From Duganella sacchari (GTDB taxonomy: Bacteria; Pseudomonadota; Gammaproteobacteria; Burkholderiales; Burkholderiaceae_D), in assembly GCF_900143065.1 (NCBI RefSeq), contig NZ_FRCX01000003.1, forward strand, positions 434,001 to 498,000: DNA of 64,000 nucleotides. The letters run 5' to 3'. Positions 45,464-54,354 of this stretch are shown one piece after another. The notes beneath the pieces are model-generated. The model saw only the letters and a program-made list of their open reading frames with translations. It was not told the DNA's origin and did not search any database. The position numbers were made by a program, and so were the translations under genes. Each line of letters opens with the position of its first letter. The stretch's first letter is position 1.

Positions 45464-46937
45464 TGTAGGCAGCGTGTGACGGCATCTGGCTGACGCACTG
45501 GCCGATCACGGAAGCGATGTCGCGCAGGTAGCCGGCGACTTCGCTTTCGTCCATCAGGTCGGCCAGCGGGTGATAGCCCTCGACCGGCACACGCTGGCCC
45601 TGCAGCACCTGCAGCCAGCCTGCTTCCGCAAACAGCTCGTTATCGACGCGCACGATGCGGCCACGCGTGCGCCACAGTGCCATCTTGTCCCGCAGCGTTT
45701 GCGGCACGTCCATGGTGCGAACATGGTCCCAGAACGGCGTGTCGTTGCGCTCCGTGGCGTGGTAGTGCAGGATCAGGAAGTCGCGAATGCGTTCCACCTC
45801 GAAGTCGCACTGGCGGTTGAACTCCGCCACGTCCGCGGCGCTGAAGCCCTGGTCCGGGAAAAAGGCAATCAGGCGCGCGATGGTGGACTGGATCAGGTGG
45901 ATGCTGGTGGATTCCAGCGGCTCCATGAAGCCGGAAGACAGTCCCACCGCGACCACGTTCCTGTTCCAGACCTGTTTGCGCTTGCCCGCTGTGAAGCGCA
46001 GCTGTTTGGGCTCGGCCAGTGCGCGGCCGTCCAGGCTGGACATGAGGATGCCGGCCGCTTCATCGTCGCTCATGAATTTTGAGCAGTAGACATGGCCGTT
46101 GCCGGTGCGGTGCTGCAAACCGATGCGCCATTGCCAGCCTGCCGGGCGCGCGGTGGCGCGCGTGTAAGGCAGCAGTTCGTTCCCCAGTTCGCACGGTACG
46201 GCGTAGGCACGATCGCATGGCAGCCAGTGCGACCAGTCTTCAAAGCCGGTGTGCAGCGCCTGTTCGATGAGCAGGCCGCGGAAGCCGGAGCAGTCGATGA
46301 ACAGTTCACCGCCAATCAGCTCGCCGTTTTCCATGCGGACGGCATCGACATGGCCATCCGAGGCGCGCGTCAAGGCATCAACCACTTTGCCTTCGATGCG
46401 GCGTACGCCTTTGGCTTCGGCATAGTGGCGCAGATAGCGCGCGTACAGGCCGGCGTCGATATGGAAGGCATGCACGATGTCGGCCAATGGCGAGTTGCCG
46501 TGCGAGCGGTCGGCGCGCATGAATTTGCCGGCCTTGGCGGCCATGCGGTTGATGGAGTAGTGTTCGATGTCCGGCGCCTTGCCGGCATGCTGCATGCGCA
46601 GCCAGTACTGGTAGAACGGCAGCGTGGCCAGGTCCTGGCCGAAGATGCCGAAGCCGTGCATATAGCTGTCGCCAATGCGGCCCCAGTCCTTGAACTCGAT
46701 GCCCAGCTTGAAGGTGGCCTGGGTGGCGCGCATAAACTCGTCTTCGTCTATGCCCAGCACGGAGTTGAACAGCTTGATCATGGGGATGGTGGATTCGCCC
46801 ACGCCCACGGTGCCGATGTCGTCGGACTCGATCAGTGTCAGTTTGATTTTATCGCCCAGCACGCGGGCCAGGGCCGCTGCTGTCATCCAGCCGGCGGTGC
46901 CGCCGCCGACAATCACTACCTGCTTGATGTTCTCCAT
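45438..46937 (-). CDS. Flavin-dependent tryptophan halogenase family protein
   Basis: The 499-residue protein has the FADH2-binding motif GGGTAGW (11-17), the catalytic lysine in ATFKLG (K77, equivalent to PrnA K79) and the second signature near WQWRIG (W.W.I family). These halogenases chlorinate or brominate tryptophan or similar aromatics using FADH2 from a separate reductase, O2 and halide. No NRPS, reductase or TonB receptor gene lies nearby, so substrate and pathway are unknown; many related proteins act on free or carrier-bound indoles or pyrroles. The start has a usable RBS (AAAGG). Confidence 0.92.
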   Translation of the reverse strand: MENIKQVVIVGGGTAGWMTAAALARVLGDKIKLTLIESDDIGTVGVGESTIPMIKLFNSVLGIDEDEFMRATQATFKLGIEFKDWGRIGDSYMHGFGIFGQDLATLPFYQYWLRMQHAGKAPDIEHYSINRMAAKAGKFMRADRSHGNSPLADIVHAFHIDAGLYARYLRHYAEAKGVRRIEGKVVDALTRASDGHVDAVRMENGELIGGELFIDCSGFRGLLIEQALHTGFEDWSHWLPCDRAYAVPCELGNELLPYTRATARPAGWQWRIGLQHRTGNGHVYCSKFMSDDEAAGILMSSLDGRALAEPKQLRFTAGKRKQVWNRNVVAVGLSSGFMEPLESTSIHLIQSTIARLIAFFPDQGFSAADVAEFNRQCDFEVERIRDFLILHYHATERNDTPFWDHVRTMDVPQTLRDKMALWRTRGRIVRVDNELFAEAGWLQVLQGQRVPVEGYHPLADLMDESEVAGYLRDIASVIGQCVSQMPSHAAYIKARCAAK

Positions 46938-47046
46938 CCATTCCGCCTTTATGGTTTATTTTTTGACGCGATGCGGTGTCACTATATCGCATCGCGGCCG
47001 GCAGTAACGGCCAAGGCGGAAGCTGTTACTGCCGGTGTCAGGCTGC

Positions 47047-49194
47047 TTACTCCTGTGGTGTCAGGGCCAGGGCGGCGCTGAAGTCGCCCATCGGCTTGGC
47101 GCCGCTGCTAGCCAGCGCTTTGTCACGCGTGGTCAGGCCATCGAGCACCGGCAGGTTGAAGCGGTGGGTGATGGCGCGCAGGATCGATGCGGAGTCGTAC
47201 TGCGTATGGTCGACGGTCCCCTTCTTCACGTATGGCGACACGATGATTGCCGGGACGCGGGTGCCTGGACCCCAACGGTCGCCCTTTGGTGGCGCGGCGT
47301 GGTCGTAGAAGCCGCCGTTCTCGTCGTAGGTCACGATGACCAGCATGTTCTTCCACTGGGGGCTTTTCTTCAGTTTGGCGATGACGTCGGCGATGTGCGC
47401 GTCGCCGTCCGCTACCGAAGCGTAGCCGGCGTGCTGGTTCAGGTTACCCTGCGGTTTGTAGAAGGCCACGGCTGGCAGCGTGCCGGCAGCAGCATCCGCC
47501 ACGAACTGGGTGTCGTAGTCTTTCAGGTGGGCCGCGCGGTAAGCCGGGAACTTCACCGGGTCCATATTGGCGAAGTAGTTGAACGGCTGGTGGTGGAACT
47601 GGAAGTTAGGCGGATTGGTGAACGCGCCGCGTGGGGCGGCGGTACCGGCTGCCAGCGTATCCTTCCATGCGCCGGCATACCAGGCCCAGTCGACGCTCTT
47701 GGCGGTGAGCAGGTCGCCAATGTTTTTCTGGGTTTGCGGTGGCAGCGTATTGGACTTGTTGGTGTCGGCATACAGGTGGGTGCTGTCGTCGCCGGCCGGG
47801 GCGTTCGAGCTAGGCTGGTACGGCGGCTGCATGGTGTTGACCGCGTAGAACATGCCGCTCGAATCCGCCGGCGTGATGGCGCCGTCGTTGGCGTAGGCCG
47901 GTGCGCCATTCAGCACGCTGGCGGGCGCGGTGGCCGATGGCGTCAGGCGCAGGAAGTTGCCTTTGCTGTCCAGGTCGATCTTGGCGATCAAGCCCGAGGC
48001 GACCGACTTGTCGGCGTTCGGGTATTGCGGTGCGCAGGCGCAGATCAGGTACTGGTGGGTCAGGAAGGAGCCGCCGAAGGCGCCGATGAACAGGTTGTCG
48101 GCCAGCGCGTACTGCTTGGCGATGTCCCACATCTTCATCTTGCTGCCGTCGTAGTAGCCCATGGTCAGGCCGCCGGCGTCGGAATAGGCCGCGAACTTGT
48201 CGTTGGCGCCGCCGTTAATCTGCATCTGGTTGTTGTAGAAGCGGTGGACCAGGTCGCGCGTGATGACCGATTGCGGCATCGAGATCGCGCTGTTGGCGTC
48301 GTCGATCTGGAATGGCTTGTTGGCCAGGTTGGCCGACTGCGCCTGGGTGATGACCAGGCTCTGGCCCGCTGCGGTCATGCCGCCCCAGGTCGGTGGCAGT
48401 ACCGGCAGGGTGCTGTTGTCGTAGTCTTTCTGGGCGACATAGCCGCCGGTCGAGGTCGGGTTCACGCCCGGTACGCCGTTGGCGCCGGGGAACAGGCCGT
48501 ACAGGTTGTCGAAGCCGCGGTTTTCCGCGTAGATCACGACGATGTTCTTGATGTTGGCCAGCGCGGCGCCAGCGGTGACGGTGCTGGCGATGTCGGACGC
48601 GGCGGTCTGGGCGGCGGCGTTGGCAATGACGCCGGTCATGACGTCGTTCTCGGCCTTGAGCTTGGCCTGGTCGTCGCCGCTGACCTTGTTGACGTCGGCC
48701 AGCAGGTTGGCTTCCGCAACGCCGAGACGCGCGGCCAGCTGGCTGCTGGCTTTGGCGAAGTCGCCGCCGTTGGCGTCCATGAGCGCGGTCAGCTCGGTGC
48801 TGATGGCGTCCACCACGGCAGTGTGGCCGTCGGGGGCGCGGAACAGCAGTTTCTGGGTGACCTTGGTGCCGGCATCGCCGACCGCGTCGTGGCGGATGGC
48901 GTCGGTGCCCACCGTGACCAGCAGCGCGCCATGGTTGGCGCCGGTGATGGTGAAGCTGCCGTCCGCGCCGGTGCGTACGGTACCGGAGTTGCTGTCGCAG
49001 GTGAATTTGGCGCTGCTGCTTTCCAGGCAGACCACAGCGTTTTCATAATAGCTGCCCACGACCTGGCCGGTCATGGTGGGGACGCTGCTATCGGACGAGC
49101 TGCCGCAAGCGATCAGGCCGGCGCCGATGCCGGCGGCCGCCAGCACCAGCGGCAGTGGACGCAGCGCCGTTTTCAGGGTGGATTTCATCTTCAT
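47047..49194 (-). CDS. Phosphoesterase-family (acid phosphatase/PLC-like) lipoprotein
   Basis: The 715-residue protein has a lipoprotein signal with lipobox LIAC (Cys about 30), an N-terminal 150-residue accessory region (Ig/carboxypeptidase-regulatory-like; TGQVVGSYYENAVVCLES), and a phosphoesterase domain from about 215 with VVIYAENRGFDNLYG and VTYDENGGFYDHAAPP, the metal/nucleophile motifs shared with AcpA and phospholipase C. It probably releases phosphate from organic phosphoesters at the cell surface. It is divergent from a di-haem peroxidase; a Pho-box-like site lies between them. Start ATG 49194 (or 49188). Confidence 0.88.
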   Translation of the reverse strand: MKMKSTLKTALRPLPLVLAAAGIGAGLIACGSSSDSSVPTMTGQVVGSYYENAVVCLESSSAKFTCDSNSGTVRTGADGSFTITGANHGALLVTVGTDAIRHDAVGDAGTKVTQKLLFRAPDGHTAVVDAISTELTALMDANGGDFAKASSQLAARLGVAEANLLADVNKVSGDDQAKLKAENDVMTGVIANAAAQTAASDIASTVTAGAALANIKNIVVIYAENRGFDNLYGLFPGANGVPGVNPTSTGGYVAQKDYDNSTLPVLPPTWGGMTAAGQSLVITQAQSANLANKPFQIDDANSAISMPQSVITRDLVHRFYNNQMQINGGANDKFAAYSDAGGLTMGYYDGSKMKMWDIAKQYALADNLFIGAFGGSFLTHQYLICACAPQYPNADKSVASGLIAKIDLDSKGNFLRLTPSATAPASVLNGAPAYANDGAITPADSSGMFYAVNTMQPPYQPSSNAPAGDDSTHLYADTNKSNTLPPQTQKNIGDLLTAKSVDWAWYAGAWKDTLAAGTAAPRGAFTNPPNFQFHHQPFNYFANMDPVKFPAYRAAHLKDYDTQFVADAAAGTLPAVAFYKPQGNLNQHAGYASVADGDAHIADVIAKLKKSPQWKNMLVIVTYDENGGFYDHAAPPKGDRWGPGTRVPAIIVSPYVKKGTVDHTQYDSASILRAITHRFNLPVLDGLTTRDKALASSGAKPMGDFSAALALTPQE

Positions 49195-49296
49195 GCCTTG
49201 AGGGTGGGGTGTGAAAGCGGCTCATGCTAATTAGGAAATATTTCAGGACGATGAAATGAAACGGCCGCAAAAGTATCGTTTTGTATCGGTTTCTCA

Positions 49297-49314
49297 CTGT
49301 CATGTAGCGGTCAT
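49297..49314 (+). promoter_or_regulatory. Pho-box-like site between phosphoesterase and peroxidase genes
   Basis: CTGTCAT-GTAG-CGGTCAT has the exact 7-4-7 PhoB layout; 13 of 14 repeat positions match CTGTCAT. On the plus strand a -10-like TAGGCT lies 10 bases downstream (49325-49330), which would start transcription at or next to the peroxidase ATG (49337), a leaderless arrangement. PhoB could also act on the divergent phosphoesterase promoter. Confidence 0.55.
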
Positions 49315-49336
49315 GTCATTTTGGTAGGCTGCGCGC

Positions 49337-50545
49337 ATGAAAATTATTTATGCAGTGTTGACCGCTGCGCTGCTCAGCGCCTGCCATCCCAAGACCCCCG
49401 ACGACGCCCCCAAGGCGGCCTATGCGCCCAGCGCCCACCAGCCCACCGTGCCGGAGCTGACCGCGCTGGGCCGCGCCATGTTTGTGGAGCCGAGCCTGTC
49501 TGCCTCAGGCCGCACCTCGTGCGCCAGCTGCCATAGTCCGGACAACGCCTTCAGCCCGAATAACAATCTGGCGGTGCAGCTGGGCGGCGGCGATGGCCGC
49601 ACCGAGGGCACGCGCGCGGCGCCGTCGCTGTGCTATATCCAGAACGTGCCGGCGTTCACCGAGCACTATCACGATGACGATGGCGACGACAGCGTCGATG
49701 CCGGCCCGACCGGCGGCCACAACTGGGATGGCCGCGTGCAGACCGCGCACGAACAGGCGCTGGGACCGCTGCTGTCGCCGCGCGAAATGGGCAACAAGGA
49801 TGAGGCGGCCGTGCTGGCCAAGCTCAAGGCCGGGCCGCTGGCGCCGCAGTTCCGCAAGGTGTTTGGCGACGACGTGTTCGAGCGTCCGCGCGCGGCCATG
49901 CAGGGCGCGCTGATGGCGCTGGAAGTGTTCCAGGAAAGTCCGACCGAGTTCTATCCCTACACCAGCAAGTACGATGCCTTCCTGCGCAAGCAGACCACGC
50001 TGTCGGCGCAGGAGCTGCGCGGCATGCAGCTGTTTAACGACGAGACCAAGGGCAATTGCGCGTCCTGCCACATCAGCCGGATTTCGCCGGGCGGCGTGTT
50101 CCCGCAATTTACCGACTATGGCCTGATCAATATTGGCGTGCCGCGCAACCGCCAGCTGGCGGTGAATGCCGACCCGGCGTATTACGATCTCGGCCTGTGC
50201 GGGCCGGACCGCACTGATCTCAAGGATCACAAGGAATACTGCGGCGCGTTCAAGACGCCATCGCTGCGCAATGTCGCGCTGCGCAAGGTGTTCTTCCACA
50301 ATGGCAGCTTCACCAGCCTGGAGCAGGTGATCCGCTTCTATGTCACGCGCGATACCACGCCGCAGAAGTGGTACCAGGGCGGCCGCAAGTTCGACGACCA
50401 GCCGGCCGGCATGGACGCCAACGTCAATAGGGAAGCGCCGTTTGGCGGCAAGCCGGGCGACAAGCCGGCGCTCAACGAGCGCGAGATTGCCGACATGGTG
50501 GCGTTCCTGAAGACGCTCACTGATGGCTATCAAGTGAAAAATTAG
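49337..50545 (+). CDS. Di-haem cytochrome c peroxidase family lipoprotein
   Basis: The 402-residue protein has a lipoprotein signal (lipobox LLSAC) and two c-type haem motifs, CASCH at 62-66 and CASCH at 241-245, the hallmark of MauG/cytochrome c peroxidases that reduce H2O2 or oxidise a partner protein in the periplasm. The intervening RGxxHNWDGR segment and the C-terminal FKTPSLRNVALRKVFFHNG are typical. It is divergent from a phosphoesterase and preceded by a Pho-box-like site, unusual for a peroxidase. No strong RBS is present. Confidence 0.9.
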   Translation: MKIIYAVLTAALLSACHPKTPDDAPKAAYAPSAHQPTVPELTALGRAMFVEPSLSASGRTSCASCHSPDNAFSPNNNLAVQLGGGDGRTEGTRAAPSLCYIQNVPAFTEHYHDDDGDDSVDAGPTGGHNWDGRVQTAHEQALGPLLSPREMGNKDEAAVLAKLKAGPLAPQFRKVFGDDVFERPRAAMQGALMALEVFQESPTEFYPYTSKYDAFLRKQTTLSAQELRGMQLFNDETKGNCASCHISRISPGGVFPQFTDYGLINIGVPRNRQLAVNADPAYYDLGLCGPDRTDLKDHKEYCGAFKTPSLRNVALRKVFFHNGSFTSLEQVIRFYVTRDTTPQKWYQGGRKFDDQPAGMDANVNREAPFGGKPGDKPALNEREIADMVAFLKTLTDGYQVKN

Positions 50546-50595
50546 CAAATGTGTCATAGAATGCTGATTCCGTTGCTTTAAAGAATTGCATTCTC

Positions 50596-53259
50596 ATGAA
50601 GAAAAAAGTCCAGTATCTGTTGATCATTGCCGCTGTGGCGGCGGGTGTGGCGGGGCCGGTTGCCTACTTCGGCGGGCGGCAGGGCGCGGCGCCCACTGCG
50701 GGGCCGGCTGCCGCGACGGCCGCCGTGCCGCAACTGCAACCCGAGTTGCAGGCGCTGCTGGCCAACTACCGCAAGATCATCGTCCTGCTGGCGGATGAGA
50801 AATCGCTCAATGATGGCGAACGCAAGGCGGCCAACCAGGTTGGCCAGGCACTGTTCCATGAAAACCTGGAACGTCTGGCACGCGTGCAGACGCTGCTGGG
50901 CCAGGCGCAGGCGCTGCCGCAGTCCCAGCGTGATGCGGCGGACGACGCGCTGCTGTCGTATATCGAATCCTCGGCCGAGCTGTTTGACGCCGACCGTCTG
51001 GCCTTCCGCGAAGTGTTGATCAGCCTGCAAAAACTGGCCGCTGCCGACCAGACGCTGCCGGCCATCAAGCTGCACAAGCGCGTCAGCGAAGACCTGGCGG
51101 CGCTGGAAGACATCGAAAAGCAGTATGACAAGGAACTGAGCGGCATCTTCGGCCGCTTTGAAACGCGCGCCATCGTGCCCAAGCGCGAGCGCTGGGAGGA
51201 CTACATCGCCAAGCTGCGCAAGCTGTACAGCCGCGAACAGATCATGAAAGACTACGGCGTCATCGTGCCGTATCCGGACCCGCCGAAGACCGCCGAGCAG
51301 GAAGAGCAGGGCAAGGAAATTTTCGGCAACACATTGCCGCCGAAAACCGTGGTGCTCACCTTTGACGACGGTCCGCATGGCACGTACACGGAGGAAGTGG
51401 CGGCCATCCTCAAGCAGTACAACGTGCCGGGCGTGTTCTTCCAGGTGGGACAGAATGTCGGCAAGCTCGACGCGCAGGGCAAGCAGACTTTGAGCAAGAA
51501 CGCGGCCGAGAGCCGCCGCCTCATCGACGCTGGCCATACCGTCGGCAACCACAGCTTCACCCACGCGCAGCTGTCCAAGCAGAAGGGCGAAGCGCTGTAT
51601 GGCGAGATCGCCAATGCGGACGCGATGCTGAAGGCGGCCGACTCACGCCGCTCGCAACTGTTCCGTTTCCCGTACGGCGCGCGCAATGCCGAGGGCATGG
51701 CCGTGCTGTCCAAACTGGGCCTGCGTTCGGTGATGTGGAATGTCGATTCGCTGGACTGGGCCGATCCCGTGCCGAGCTCGATTGCCAACCGCGTGCTGAC
51801 CACGCTGGGCAAGGAGCAGCGCGGCATCATCCTGTTCCACGACATCCACGAGCGCAGCGTCAAGGCGCTGCCGATGGTGCTGGACAAGCTGATTGCCGAT
51901 GGCTACAGCTTTGCTGGCTGGGACGGACAAGCGTTCAAGGTCGCGCAGGGCAGCCGGCCCGAGCCGGAGAAGATTGCCGTCAGCACCGGCTATGCCAACA
52001 GCTACGCGGTGGTGATCGGCATTAACGATTACCAGAAGTGGCCCAAGCTGCAGTACGCGGTGCAGGATGCCAAGGCGATCCGCGACACGCTGGTCAACCG
52101 CTTCGGCTTTGCCAGCGAGCGTGTATTCACCCTCAGCAATGGCGAAGCGACGCGCAACAACATTCTCGCGGTATTCCACGACAAGCTGGCCGATGCCAGG
52201 CTGAACAAGGACGACCGCATCTTCGTGTTCTTTGCCGGCCACGGCGCTACGCGCCAACTGAGTTCGGGGCGCAACCTCGGCTACATTGTCCCGGTGGACT
52301 CCGATCCGCAGCAGGTCAGCGTCGATGCGATCCCGATGACGGATTTGCAGAATATTGCCGAAAGCCTCAACGCCAAGCACGTGCTGTTTGTGATGGATGC
52401 CTGCTACAGCGGGCTGGGCCTGACGCGCGGCGGCGGCAACACCGCCTTCCTGCGCGACAACGCCCGCCGCATGGGCCGGCAGATGCTGACGGCCGGCGGC
52501 GCCGACCAGATGGTGGCCGATGGCGGCCCGAACGGCCACTCGATCTTCTCGTGGACGCTGCTGCAGGCGCTGGGCGGCAAGGCCGACCTCAACGGCGACG
52601 GCCTCATCACCGCAACAGAGCTGGCGGCGTATGTGGCGCCGGCGGTATCGAGCGTATCGCAGCAGACGCCCGCGTTTGGCAGCCTGCCGGGATCGGAAGG
52701 CGGCGAGTTCGTGTTCCAGCTGCCGGCCGAGGCCGAATTCCTGAGCGCGCAATCGAGCCAGCTGTCGCCGGAAGCGATCGCCATGAACAGCAAGCTCGAC
52801 AGCGGCCGCAACCAGCAGGCGGACGGCAACACCGTTGTCATCAAAAACCTGCAAGGCGGCGAACAGAAGATCGCCGCGCCGAAACCGGTGGATGCCTCCG
52901 CGCGCCAGCTGGCGCAGCGCGCCAACGACAAAGGCCTGCAACTGTACAAGGAAAAACAGTACGCCCAGGCAGAAGCCGCGTTCACCGAAGCGTTGAAATA
53001 CCGACCCGACTTCGGCCTGGCGGCCAACAACCTCGGCTTCGTCTACTACAAGCAGGAGAAATATGCCGAGGCGGCGCGCTGGTTCGAGAACACCATTCAA
53101 ATCGACACCTCGCGCGCCATCGCCTACCTCAACCTGGGCGACGCGCGCATGCACCAGGGCGACAACGACAAGGCCCGCAAAGCCTACAGCAGCTTCCTCG
53201 AACTGGCGCCGAATCACGCCAGTGCCGGTTATGCGCGCGAGCAGCTGAAAAAACTCTAA
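50596..53259 (+). CDS. NodB polysaccharide deacetylase - caspase (C14) - TPR fusion protein
   Basis: An 887-residue multidomain protein. Order: N-terminal membrane anchor or signal (YLLIIAAVAAGVAGPVAYF), a helical region (45-240), a NodB carbohydrate-esterase 4 domain (about 250-450) with FDDGP (D258) and HSFTH (H319, H323), then a caspase-like C14 domain (about 465-700) with catalytic H549 in FAGHGA and C603 in DACYSG, and C-terminal TPR repeats (about 770-880; KEKQYAQAEAAFTEALKYRP). Each catalytic set looks complete. NodB domains de-N-acetylate extracellular glycans, whereas bacterial caspase-like domains usually signal or cleave proteins; their fusion in one exported chain is unusual. It stands alone in its transcription unit. 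Confidence 0.93.
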   Translation: MKKKVQYLLIIAAVAAGVAGPVAYFGGRQGAAPTAGPAAATAAVPQLQPELQALLANYRKIIVLLADEKSLNDGERKAANQVGQALFHENLERLARVQTLLGQAQALPQSQRDAADDALLSYIESSAELFDADRLAFREVLISLQKLAAADQTLPAIKLHKRVSEDLAALEDIEKQYDKELSGIFGRFETRAIVPKRERWEDYIAKLRKLYSREQIMKDYGVIVPYPDPPKTAEQEEQGKEIFGNTLPPKTVVLTFDDGPHGTYTEEVAAILKQYNVPGVFFQVGQNVGKLDAQGKQTLSKNAAESRRLIDAGHTVGNHSFTHAQLSKQKGEALYGEIANADAMLKAADSRRSQLFRFPYGARNAEGMAVLSKLGLRSVMWNVDSLDWADPVPSSIANRVLTTLGKEQRGIILFHDIHERSVKALPMVLDKLIADGYSFAGWDGQAFKVAQGSRPEPEKIAVSTGYANSYAVVIGINDYQKWPKLQYAVQDAKAIRDTLVNRFGFASERVFTLSNGEATRNNILAVFHDKLADARLNKDDRIFVFFAGHGATRQLSSGRNLGYIVPVDSDPQQVSVDAIPMTDLQNIAESLNAKHVLFVMDACYSGLGLTRGGGNTAFLRDNARRMGRQMLTAGGADQMVADGGPNGHSIFSWTLLQALGGKADLNGDGLITATELAAYVAPAVSSVSQQTPAFGSLPGSEGGEFVFQLPAEAEFLSAQSSQLSPEAIAMNSKLDSGRNQQADGNTVVIKNLQGGEQKIAAPKPVDASARQLAQRANDKGLQLYKEKQYAQAEAAFTEALKYRPDFGLAANNLGFVYYKQEKYAEAARWFENTIQIDTSRAIAYLNLGDARMHQGDNDKARKAYSSFLELAPNHASAGYAREQLKKL

Positions 53260-53571
53260 TCAGTCGCTGCCGGCCCGCTCGATCACGAGGATGCGGGCCG
53301 CGCCGCGCGGATGAGCGCAATGAGCGTCGCCGGCGCCGGCAAAGAACAGATCGCCAGCATGCAGCGTGGCCACTTGTTCATTGCCGGCGATACGGTAGTG
53401 CATATCGACCACGCCATCCATCACGGCAAACACCTCCTCGCCATCGTTGACGTGCCAGCGATAGGGCTGATCGGTCCAATGCAGGCGCACGGTGGCGCTG
53501 TCCATCGCCGCAATCAACTCGCTGCCCCAGGCCTGCGCCGCAGTGAAATCCTTACTTCGAATCACTTTCAT
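53260..53571 (-). CDS. Cupin-domain protein
   Basis: A 103-residue single-cupin protein with YRWHVNDGEEVFAVMDGVVDMHY and the second motif HAGDLFFAGAGDAHCAHP, giving the metal-binding His/Glu set. Start ATG 53571 has GGGAGAAAG upstream; a longer frame through the REP element to 53991 is not real. Its stop meets the end of the NodB-caspase gene. Role unknown; small cupins often bind metals or act as isomerases. Confidence 0.85.
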   Translation of the reverse strand: MKVIRSKDFTAAQAWGSELIAAMDSATVRLHWTDQPYRWHVNDGEEVFAVMDGVVDMHYRIAGNEQVATLHAGDLFFAGAGDAHCAHPRGAARILVIERAGSD

Positions 53572-53587
53572 ACTTTCTCCCAATCCA

Positions 53588-53670
53588 GGGTCAGGTCCGT
53601 CATTTCTACACGCACTCAGCTGTAGCGGCGGCTTACGGCCGAGCTCGTGTAGAAATGACGGACCTGACCC
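53588..53670. repeat. REP-like inverted pair (25-bp arms)
   Basis: Arms at 53588-53612 and 53646-53670 are perfect complements separated by 33 bases and contain GGGTCAGGTCCGTCATTTCT and its complement. The right arm plus flank is 30/31 identical to the single element at 22187. It lies between the cupin and DJ-1 genes. Confidence 0.85.
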
Positions 53671-53675
53671 CGGAG

Positions 53676-54278
53676 TTAAGCTTCTTTCCAGTCGTATTCC
53701 ATTTGCAGGGCGGTGCGCTGTGCCAGCTCGCGGCTGGCCAGGCGTTCGACCAGGTGCAGCGACATGTCGATGCCGGCGGAGATGCCGCCCGAGGTGACGG
53801 TGCGGCCGTTGTCGACCCAGCGGCGGTCGGTCCTGACGGTGACTTGCGGCCAGCGCTGCTGCAGTTCGGCGATGTCTTCCCAGTGGGTGGTCGCTTCTTT
53901 GCCGTTCAGCAGGCCTGCTTCGGCCAGCAACAGGGCGCCGGTGCAGACGGCGGCGACCAGCTCGCAATCGCGCGCTTGCCCGGCGATCCACGCAATCACT
54001 TCCGGTTTGGCCAGTTCTGCCGTGACGACGCCACCGGGAATCACCAGTACGTCGATCGGGCCGGCGTCGGCAAACGTGGCCTCGGGATGTAGTTCCAGTC
54101 CGGCCCGTGCGCGGATCGGTGTCCGTTCCGGGGCCAGGGTGCGGACCCGGAATGGGGCCGCCGTGTCGGGCGCCAGCTTGCCGGCGACGCGGCTGGCGCA
54201 GGTGAAGACTTCGTAAGGACCGGCAAAGTCCAGGACTTCGACGTCGTCATAAATGTAGATGCCGATGGTGCGTGTCAT
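53676..54278 (-). CDS. DJ-1/PfpI-family protein (isonitrile-hydratase-like)
   Basis: A 200-residue class I glutamine amidotransferase-like protein with the nucleophile elbow VCTGALLLAEAGLL and an early acidic residue in LDFAGPYEVF, matching DJ-1/PfpI and isonitrile hydratases. Start ATG 54278 follows AAGGAG; the frame to 54365 has no support. It is divergent from a GlxA-type regulator whose own N-terminal domain is a paralogue of this protein. Confidence 0.9.
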   Translation of the reverse strand: MTRTIGIYIYDDVEVLDFAGPYEVFTCASRVAGKLAPDTAAPFRVRTLAPERTPIRARAGLELHPEATFADAGPIDVLVIPGGVVTAELAKPEVIAWIAGQARDCELVAAVCTGALLLAEAGLLNGKEATTHWEDIAELQQRWPQVTVRTDRRWVDNGRTVTSGGISAGIDMSLHLVERLASRELAQRTALQMEYDWKEA

Positions 54279-54306
54279 GTTGTGCTCCTTTCGAATGAAT
54301 AGTGCC

Positions 54307-54354
54307 ATCACGGTGATTGACACAAATGACATCAATGGTGGAATATCTGCCATT
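54307..54354. promoter_or_regulatory. Divergent control region with two small palindromes
   Basis: ATCAC-G-GTGAT (54307-54317) and the inverted pair AATGG/CCATT (54334-54338, 54350-54354) lie in the 76-bp space between the DJ-1 and GlxA-type genes. One may be the regulator's operator; the evidence is only symmetry and position. Confidence 0.3.

Noticed and set aside
53260-53991. A long cupin frame extending through the REP element
   Set aside because: The upstream part is an antisense shadow of the DJ-1 gene and repeat; ATG 53571 has a proper RBS.
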